From: an uncultured Acidimicrobiaceae bacterium
Lineage (GTDB): Bacteria > Actinomycetota > Acidimicrobiia > Spongiisociales > UBA5794
Reading direction: 5' to 3'
Assembly (NCBI GenBank): GCA_947258985.1
Contig: CAMYKI010000030.1
Span: forward strand, 1-52,815
DNA length: 52,815 nt
Part shown: positions 47,580 to 52,815 of the stretch, piece by piece
How the letters are laid out: every line of letters starts with the position of its first letter
Numbering within the stretch: position 1 is the stretch's first letter
Translations under genes and position numbers: made by a program
The notes under the pieces: generated by a model
What the model was told of the DNA's origin: nothing
Databases searched by the model: none
What the model saw: only the letters and a program-made list of their open reading frames with translations

Positions 47580-49664
47580 TTACTCGCCTCGAACCTTGGC
47601 CACGATCTCCCGTGCGGCCTCGGTCGGAACTTCCTGATACGAATGAAATTGCATTGTGTAGTTGGCCCGGCCCTGGGTACGTGACCTCAGGTCCGTTGCG
47701 TAGCCGAACATCTCCGCCAGCGGCACGAGGGCGGTGACCACCCGGGCATTGCCCCGACTGTCCATTGCCTCCACTTTGCCCCGGCGGGAAGAAAGGTCGC
47801 CGATGACGTCACCCATGTTGTCTTCGGGAGTGACGACCTCGAGTTCCATTACCGGCTCGAGGAGCTTGACACCGGCTTGCCGGGCGGCGTCTTTCATCGC
47901 CATGGATCCAGCAATGCGAAAGGCCATCTCCGAAGAGTCGACCGAATGGCTATTGCCATCGGTGAGCGTGGCCTTGATATCCACGAGCGGGTACCCGGCG
48001 AGAACTCCGCCGTCGAGGGCATCCGCCAGACCCTTCCCGACGGCCGGGATGTACTCGCGGGGGACCTTGCCACCCTTGACTTTGTCATCGAACTCGAATC
48101 CGGATCCCGGGGGAAGTGGCTCGAGGTCGATCACGATCTCGGCGAACATGCCGGAGCCGCCGGTCTGCCGCTTGAGACGCAACTTGAATCCCTTGGTCAG
48201 CTTCTTGATCGTCTCCCGGTAGGCGACCTGAGGTCGTCCAACGTTGGCTTCCACCTTGAACTCACGCAGCAGGCGGTCGACGATCACCTCGAGGTGAAGC
48301 TCGCCCATCCCGCTAATGATCGTCTGGCCGGTTTCGTCGTCGGACTGCACCGTGAAGGTGGGGTCCTCTTCGGACAGCCGTGCCAGTGCGTTGCCCAGCT
48401 TGTCCTGATCGCTCTTTGTCTTCGGCTCGATGGCGACCGCAATGACGGGGGCGGGGAAGGTCATCGATTCGAGCTGGATTGGCGCTTCGGTGGCCGCCAG
48501 CGTGTCACCGGTCCTCGTATGCTTGAGGCCCACGGCGGCGACGATGTCACCCGTGCGAACCTCGTCGATGTCCTCTTGGGACGCGGCGTGCATTCGCAGC
48601 AAGCGCCCAAAGCGCTCCTTCTTACGGTCGGTGGTGTTGACCACGGCATCGCCTTTGCCTGCGGTGCCCGAGTACACCCGGAAGTAGGTGAGCTTGCCGA
48701 CGTAGGGGTCGCTCATGATCTTGAAGGCCAGGGCGCTGAAAGGCTCACTGTCGTTTGCCTTCCGCTCCATGAGTTGACTCTCGTCGCCGGGCTTGAAGCC
48801 CTCCATCGGCGGCAGATCGATGGGACTCGGGAGGTAGGCGACGACGGCATCGAGTAGCGGCTGGACGCCCTTGTTCTTGAAGGCCGAACCACACATCACC
48901 GGCACGAAGTCCCGGTTCACCGCACCCTTGCGGATCACGGTGCGGATCTCTTCGGGATCGAGGTGGTCCTCCAGCAAGTACTTCTCGAGCAGGTCCTCGT
49001 CCTCCGACGCAACCACGTCGAGCATCTTGTGATGCCACTCGTTGGCTTTCTCGCGGTACTCGGCGGGGATCTCGACGACTTCCCGCTCCATGCCTTCCTC
49101 GTCGTGCCAGACGATGGCGTTCATCTCGACGAGGTCGATGACACCGTTGAACTCTGCTTCGGCACCCATTGGGATCTGAATCGCCACCGGGTTGCCGCCG
49201 AGGCGCTCAACAATCGAATCGATCGCGGCGTAGAAGTCGGCACCGACACGGTCCATCTTGTTGATGAAGCAAATGCGGGGAACGCCGTACTTGTCGGCCT
49301 GACGCCACACGGTCTCCGACTGCGGCTCCACGCCGGACACGGCATCGAACACGGCGACGGCACCGTCGAGCACCCGGAGAGAACGCTCCACCTCGACTGT
49401 GAAGTCGACGTGGCCGGGAGTGTCAATGATGTTGACGATGTGGCCATCCCACTCGGCGGTGGTGGCGGCAGAGGTGATCGTGATGCCACGCTCCTGCTCC
49501 TGCTCCATCCAGTCCATCACGGCCGCGCCCTCATGAACCTCACCCATCTTGTAGGTGCGGCCTGTGTAATAGAGGATTCGCTCGGTGGTCGTGGTCTTCC
49601 CAGCATCAATGTGGGCCATGATCCCGATATTGCGAATCTTCTCGAGGGCGATCGTGCGTGCCAT
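47580..49664 (-). CDS. fusA: elongation factor G
   Basis: EF-G, 694 residues, drives ribosomal translocation. GTPase motifs [18 protein letters not shown] and [11 protein letters not shown] are intact. Codon usage is ordinary (C-ending). The order rpsL-rpsG-fusA-tuf is complete. Confidence 0.97.
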   Translation of the reverse strand: MARTIALEKIRNIGIMAHIDAGKTTTTERILYYTGRTYKMGEVHEGAAVMDWMEQEQERGITITSAATTAEWDGHIVNIIDTPGHVDFTVEVERSLRVLDGAVAVFDAVSGVEPQSETVWRQADKYGVPRICFINKMDRVGADFYAAIDSIVERLGGNPVAIQIPMGAEAEFNGVIDLVEMNAIVWHDEEGMEREVVEIPAEYREKANEWHHKMLDVVASEDEDLLEKYLLEDHLDPEEIRTVIRKGAVNRDFVPVMCGSAFKNKGVQPLLDAVVAYLPSPIDLPPMEGFKPGDESQLMERKANDSEPFSALAFKIMSDPYVGKLTYFRVYSGTAGKGDAVVNTTDRKKERFGRLLRMHAASQEDIDEVRTGDIVAAVGLKHTRTGDTLAATEAPIQLESMTFPAPVIAVAIEPKTKSDQDKLGNALARLSEEDPTFTVQSDDETGQTIISGMGELHLEVIVDRLLREFKVEANVGRPQVAYRETIKKLTKGFKLRLKRQTGGSGMFAEIVIDLEPLPPGSGFEFDDKVKGGKVPREYIPAVGKGLADALDGGVLAGYPLVDIKATLTDGNSHSVDSSEMAFRIAGSMAMKDAARQAGVKLLEPVMELEVVTPEDNMGDVIGDLSSRRGKVEAMDSRGNARVVTALVPLAEMFGYATDLRSRTQGRANYTMQFHSYQEVPTEAAREIVAKVRGE

Positions 49665-49670
49665 TAGTAG

Positions 49671-50138
49671 TTACCAGCGATAGTGGGCGAAAGCCTTGTT
49701 GGACTCCGCCATCTTGTGGACATCTTCCCGGCGCTTCACAGCGGCACCGGTGCGGTTTGAGGCGTCGAGGATCTCGTTGGCGAGACGCAACGCCATGGTG
49801 TTCTCTTTGCGCTTGCGAGCGAATTCGACGAGCCAGCGCACGGCCAGGGTCTGTGAGCGACGGGGACGGACCTCGACGGGTACCTGATAGGAGGATCCGC
49901 CGACACGCCGCGACCGTACCTCAACGGAGGGCCGGATGTTGTCGATGGCCCGCTTGAGGACCTTGACGGGATCGTCGCCGGTGCGCTTCTGGACCGTCTC
50001 GAGAGCGCCGTACACGATGCGCCGGGCTGCACCCTTCTTGCCACGCCACAACACCTTGTTGATGACCTGGCTGACGAGGACGCTCCGGTAAACCGGATCC
50101 GGCTCGATCTTGCGAACTTCTGCTGGAGCTCTGCGCAT
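49671..50138 (-). CDS. rpsG: 30S ribosomal protein uS7
   Basis: A 155-residue uS7 ([30 protein letters not shown]), ending [11 protein letters not shown]. It lies three bases after rpsL and six bases before fusA. Confidence 0.97.
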   Translation of the reverse strand: MRRAPAEVRKIEPDPVYRSVLVSQVINKVLWRGKKGAARRIVYGALETVQKRTGDDPVKVLKRAIDNIRPSVEVRSRRVGGSSYQVPVEVRPRRSQTLAVRWLVEFARKRKENTMALRLANEILDASNRTGAAVKRREDVHKMAESNKAFAHYRW

Positions 50139-50141
50139 GCT

Positions 50142-50513
50142 TTACGACTCTTTCTTTGTGCCGTAGCGGGAACGGGACTGCCTGCGGCCGTCGACACCGG
50201 CGGCATCGAGCGCCCCACGAATGACCTTGTAACGAACACCCGGGAGGTCTTTCACACGACCACCACGTACAAGCACGATTGAGTGCTCCTGGAGGTTGTG
50301 GCCCTCACCCGGGATGTAGGCGGTCACCTCCATCTGAGACGTGAGGCGGACACGGGCAACCTTGCGCAGAGCTGAGTTCGGCTTCTTGGGCGTCACCGTA
50401 TAGACGCGGGTACATACGCCTCGCCTTTGCGGCGAGCCGCCGAGACCGAGTGTCTTGGTCTTCTTCGGCTTAGGCTTGCGGCCTTGTCGAATCAGTTGCT
50501 GCACAGTCGGCAC
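50142..50513 (-). CDS. rpsL: 30S ribosomal protein uS12
   Basis: A 123-residue uS12 starting at GTG ([15 protein letters not shown]), the decoding-centre protein. The streptomycin-resistance positions K43 and K88 are the sensitive residues. The leader of about 175 bases carries a hairpin and a promoter (see separate entries). Confidence 0.96.
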   Translation of the reverse strand: MPTVQQLIRQGRKPKPKKTKTLGLGGSPQRRGVCTRVYTVTPKKPNSALRKVARVRLTSQMEVTAYIPGEGHNLQEHSIVLVRGGRVKDLPGVRYKVIRGALDAAGVDGRRQSRSRYGTKKES

Positions 50514-50576
50514 AGTGCCTTCTCTTCTCTCTTCGGCGCACCCCGACCCATGTTGTTGGGACGGGTACTTACAGAC

Positions 50577-50612
50577 AAAAATCGGCGCCACCGCAAAAAG
50601 CGGGGGCCGCCG
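50577..50612 (-). terminator. terminator-like hairpin in the rpsL leader
   Basis: On the minus strand the stem (50612-50600 pairs with 50594-50583; one mismatch and one bulge) has a TTTTT loop and is followed by A then five T (50581-50577). It lies about 65 bases before rpsL and downstream of the promoter at 50695-50724, so it may stop part of the transcription before the operon. The alternative is that it ends the upstream proline racemase transcript. Confidence 0.55.
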
Positions 50613-50694
50613 ACCCCTTGTGGGATTACTCCGCTCACAACAGCGCCGAGACGCCTCAGGGTAAGTGGGAATCCAACGGGAAAACCGGTGCGGG

Positions 50695-50724
50695 ATTATA
50701 GATGGCGGGTCTCGCGAAACGCAA
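50695..50724 (-). promoter_or_regulatory. sigma-70-like promoter for the str-S10-spc operon
   Basis: Minus strand TTGCGT, an 18-base spacer and a perfect TATAAT. The predicted start is near 50688, about 175 bases before the rpsL GTG. Pattern match only. Confidence 0.55.
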
Positions 50725-50750
50725 GGCCGGGCAGCCGTTTCACCGTTTTG

Positions 50751-50791
50751 GCGTCGCTAATCGGAATATGTTCCGTTCTGGGACGCCAAAA
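50751..50791. repeat. extragenic palindrome, copy B
   Basis: A 41-base element matching copy A (35464-35504) at 34 positions. The outer stem TTTTGGCGTC/GACGCCAAAA (50746-50755/50782-50791) and the inner CGGAA/TTCCG are kept. It lies upstream of the promoter and just after the proline racemase stop. Confidence 0.7.
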
Positions 50792-50810
50792 GCGCTTGGA
50801 GCGGGGACGT

Positions 50811-51818
50811 CTAGCGGAGTTGAAACCCCAGGCCGATCGGGTCGTGGGGGTCGAGTGTGAACGCCGCCTCACCGGTCTTGTAGGCGCTCCCGCGCACCTT
50901 GGTGACAACCGCGTGCACGCCAGCAACTTCAGCGTCTCCGATGACTTCCCCCGTGAATTGGGTACCGATAACGCTCTCGTGAAGAAGTGTTGCGCCGCGT
51001 TCCAGTTCTGCAAGTGAATCCAGGATTGCCAACCGGGCGGATGTGCCACTGCCGCAAGGAGATCGGTCGATCTCTCCATCGGCAAAGACCGTCACGTTGC
51101 GCTGGCGGAGCCCCCGACCGTCCTGGTCGAGCGCTTCGAAGAAGATCGTGCCGTAGAGCCCGGAGAGGCGGTCATCGACCGGATGTTGCACCGATGACAC
51201 TTGGCCGAGGACTCCCTTGACCTCGCGAGCCACGGCTGCGAAACGCGGCAGATTGTCAGGACGTACCGTCAGTCCCACGTCGGAGGCGTTGATCGATGCG
51301 TAGAACGCACCACCGTAGGCGATGTCCACCCCGACTACGCCGTCGGACAGTTGCACCGGAATCTGCCACCCGCTGACATAGCTGGGAACATTGATAAAAG
51401 AGACCGATTCGACGCGCCCCGATTCACCGACCTCGGCCACGGTTTCGAGACGTCCTGATGGCACATCGACCACGACACGTCGCGGTGACCCCCCTCCCTG
51501 CAGGTAGCCGGATTCGATCGCCCATGTGACGAGAGCAATAGTGCCGTGACCGCACGCTGTGCTGTATCCGTCCTTGTGGAAGAACACGACGCCCAGATCG
51601 CCCGACTCGTCATCTGGAGGGACGACAAAGCCCCCGTACATATCGGCATGGCCCCGGGGCTCATTGGTGACAAGGCGACGGGTTTGATCGGCGTGCTCCG
51701 CTGCGTAACTGCGCTTGGCCAGCACCGTCGATCCTTCGAGCTGAGGAGCTCCGCCGACCACGATGCGAAACGGCTCGCCGGCCGTGTGGTAGTCGACCAC
51801 TTCAACTGGGTCGAACAC
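50811..51818 (-). CDS. proline racemase family protein (proline racemase or hydroxyproline 2-epimerase)
   Basis: A 335-residue member of the proline racemase family. Both catalytic cysteines are present: C89 in STACGHGTI and C255 in DRSPCGSGT, which fits a racemase or 4-hydroxyproline 2-epimerase rather than the dehydratase with Thr at the first position. I chose GTG 51818 (FDPVEVVDYHTAGEPF), 10 bases after the small membrane peptide stops. It occupies the place just upstream of rpsL where rpoB-rpoC lie in most actinobacteria. Confidence 0.85.
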   Translation of the reverse strand: MFDPVEVVDYHTAGEPFRIVVGGAPQLEGSTVLAKRSYAAEHADQTRRLVTNEPRGHADMYGGFVVPPDDESGDLGVVFFHKDGYSTACGHGTIALVTWAIESGYLQGGGSPRRVVVDVPSGRLETVAEVGESGRVESVSFINVPSYVSGWQIPVQLSDGVVGVDIAYGGAFYASINASDVGLTVRPDNLPRFAAVAREVKGVLGQVSSVQHPVDDRLSGLYGTIFFEALDQDGRGLRQRNVTVFADGEIDRSPCGSGTSARLAILDSLAELERGATLLHESVIGTQFTGEVIGDAEVAGVHAVVTKVRGSAYKTGEAAFTLDPHDPIGLGFQLR

Positions 51819-51828
51819 AGCAGGCCGC

Positions 51829-51927
51829 TCAGGCGTCGATTGGATGGTCGACCTGGATGACTCCAGTCTTGATACCGATAGCGACGAGGGCCGCCACAAC
51901 TATCAGTGTCATCAACAGCTTCTTCAT
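51829..51927 (-). CDS. 32-residue single-pass membrane peptide
   Basis: Too short for most gene callers. It reads MKKLLMTLIVVAALVAIGI followed by KTGVIQVDHPIDA: two lysines, one hydrophobic helix of about 16 residues and a short polar tail. It ends 10 bases before the proline racemase GTG, so co-translation is likely. A G-run (GGGGG) lies four bases before the ATG as a weak ribosome site. Similar short Lys-start membrane peptides are common in actinobacteria, with no known role. Confidence 0.55.
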   Translation of the reverse strand: MKKLLMTLIVVAALVAIGIKTGVIQVDHPIDA

Positions 51928-52053
51928 GTAACCCCCAGCTCCAGGTTGATGACAAGGCTAGCGTCGCCCGGTGGCTCAAAGGAGGCCACGCGCCTTGCGA
52001 AGCAGGTTCCGGCGTCTTCCCACGTAATGCGGTGCGATTTGGACGAACCGCAA

Positions 52054-52117
52054 GCTCATTTCATGAACCCGGGCATGCAGTTTGATTTCATCAAACTGCG
52101 AAGCGGATTTCATCCGC
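52054..52117. repeat. three consecutive TTC-loop hairpins
   Basis: Stems 52054-52059/52063-52068 (one mismatch), 52077-52086/52090-52099 (10 bp perfect) and 52103-52108/52112-52117 (6 bp perfect) all have the loop TTC. They follow the rhomboid gene stop on the minus strand. In the gap 51928-52120 nothing else is seen. Confidence 0.65.
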
Positions 52118-52120
52118 CTT

Positions 52121-52768
52121 TCATCGGTCCGGTGCCGCAAACACAAACGCCGCCAGCACCCCGGCGGTCAACCCGAACAGATGGGACTCCCACGAGACAT
52201 ATGACGAAACCGGGGTGATGCCCCTCAGCACCATGCCGCCAAAGAGCACGCCGACAATGACGGCCACTGCGATGCCCTTGATCGACTTCTCGACAAATCC
52301 GGCGACGAGGAGGAAACCGGAGTAGCCGAAGATCAGACCGCTCGCTCCCACATGGGCAGCCGGACGGGCAAACAGCCAGGTTGCCAGCCCGCCCAGAACC
52401 ACGATGAAGGCAGTTACCGCGAGCCAGCGGCGAATTCCCCCCAACGCCACAAACGCCCCAAGGACGAGAAAGGGAACTGTGTTTGCTATCAGATGCCCGA
52501 ACCCACCGTGCAGGACGGGGGCCCACAGCACGCCGTCGAGCCCGCTCAGAGTACGCGGGACGATCCCCTGCTGATCGAGCCTCCCGCTGAAGGCGAGGCT
52601 GTCGAGAGCTTCGATCAACCACATCAGCGCTGTGACTATGACCAGTAGCTGGATCCCCTGAATGATCGGAGCCGCCAGGAAGAAGAACATCATGAGGCCT
52701 TTGGCGAACATTGCTTCGCCGTCCCCGCTTGTCGGAATCAGGAGAAAGATCGGGATGAACAACCACAT
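52121..52768 (-). CDS. rhomboid family intramembrane serine protease, N-terminus uncertain
   Basis: A 215-residue rhomboid with about six membrane segments. It has the HGGFGHLIANTVPF loop, the active-site Ser in GASGLIFGYSGFLL and the His in SWESHLFGLTAG, so the catalytic pair is intact. ATG 52768 is the first start seen, but the frame has no stop to the window edge (52815), and residues there look like part of a membrane helix. The true start may therefore be outside the window. Internal ATGs give a shorter form. Confidence 0.8.
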   Translation of the reverse strand: MWLFIPIFLLIPTSGDGEAMFAKGLMMFFFLAAPIIQGIQLLVIVTALMWLIEALDSLAFSGRLDQQGIVPRTLSGLDGVLWAPVLHGGFGHLIANTVPFLVLGAFVALGGIRRWLAVTAFIVVLGGLATWLFARPAAHVGASGLIFGYSGFLLVAGFVEKSIKGIAVAVIVGVLFGGMVLRGITPVSSYVSWESHLFGLTAGVLAAFVFAAPDR

Positions 52769-52815
52769 TACGGCGCCAGCCGCAGCGTAGATTACGCCGA
52801 CGACCTTGCCGAGAG

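Noticed and set aside
46596..47684. Long 362-residue plus-strand ORF opposite tuf
   Set aside because: It is a by-product of the T/G-ending codons of tuf on the other strand; its amino acid composition is low-complexity and there is no ribosome site or family match.

Overview
The window is a high-GC bacterial chromosome segment that reads as an actinobacterium, most likely an uncultured relative of the class Acidimicrobiia. The reasons are the gene order glmS-acpS-nnr-alr-tsaEBD-groES-groEL beside rplM-rpsI-glmM, the many GTG starts, a short LID-less adenylate kinase, a DUF222/HNH endonuclease relic and a membrane-anchored GerMN-like protein. The class is an inference; no rRNA or tRNA gene is visible.

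Layout. 1-3.7 kb: mixed genes (PLP decarboxylase, DUF2007, two small enzymes, a Thr-rich membrane-anchored protein). 3.7-4.0 kb: an array of six hairpins between convergent genes. 4.0-22.2 kb, nearly all on the minus strand: truA, rplM-rpsI, glmM, glmS, an unusual propeller-like membrane-anchored protein, acpS, nnr, alr, a P1-type peptidase, uracil-DNA glycosylase, tsaE-tsaB-rimI-tsaD, an intramembrane protease and groES-groEL with three CIRCE-like operators. Most genes from nnr to tsaD overlap by a few bases, so this is one translationally coupled transcript for cell-wall precursors (GlmM, GlmS, Alr), metabolite repair, t6A tRNA modification and chaperonin. 22.2-25.4 kb: a small accessory block (YIP1-like protein, aldo/keto reductase, GNAT, GyrI-like, VOC). 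25.4-29.0 kb: infA-rpmJ-rpsM-rpsK-rpsD-rpoA-rplQ plus a NUDIX gene. 29.1-34.0 kb: a second accessory block (DUF4262, pentapeptide-repeat/K+ channel fusion, HDOD, DUF4440, a broken DUF222-HNH gene, GNAT) that splits the usual map-infA junction. 34.0-50.5 kb: the str-S10-spc operon from rpsL through fusA, tuf, S10, spc, secY, adk and map, all minus strand. 50.6-52.8 kb: str leader and promoter, proline racemase, a 32-residue membrane peptide and a rhomboid protease.

Points that stand out: tuf has codon usage unlike any neighbour; rplD is broken by one missing base; an acidic Ala/Glu ORF lies between rpsC and rplP; the 3' end of rplB is duplicated; the str leader carries a terminator-like hairpin downstream of a good promoter; a NUDIX gene in frame with rplQ lacks an ordinary start; and several intergenic palindrome families sit mainly at the ends of convergent genes. 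I found no phage, CRISPR array, IS element or secondary-metabolite cluster, and no clearly new multi-gene system.
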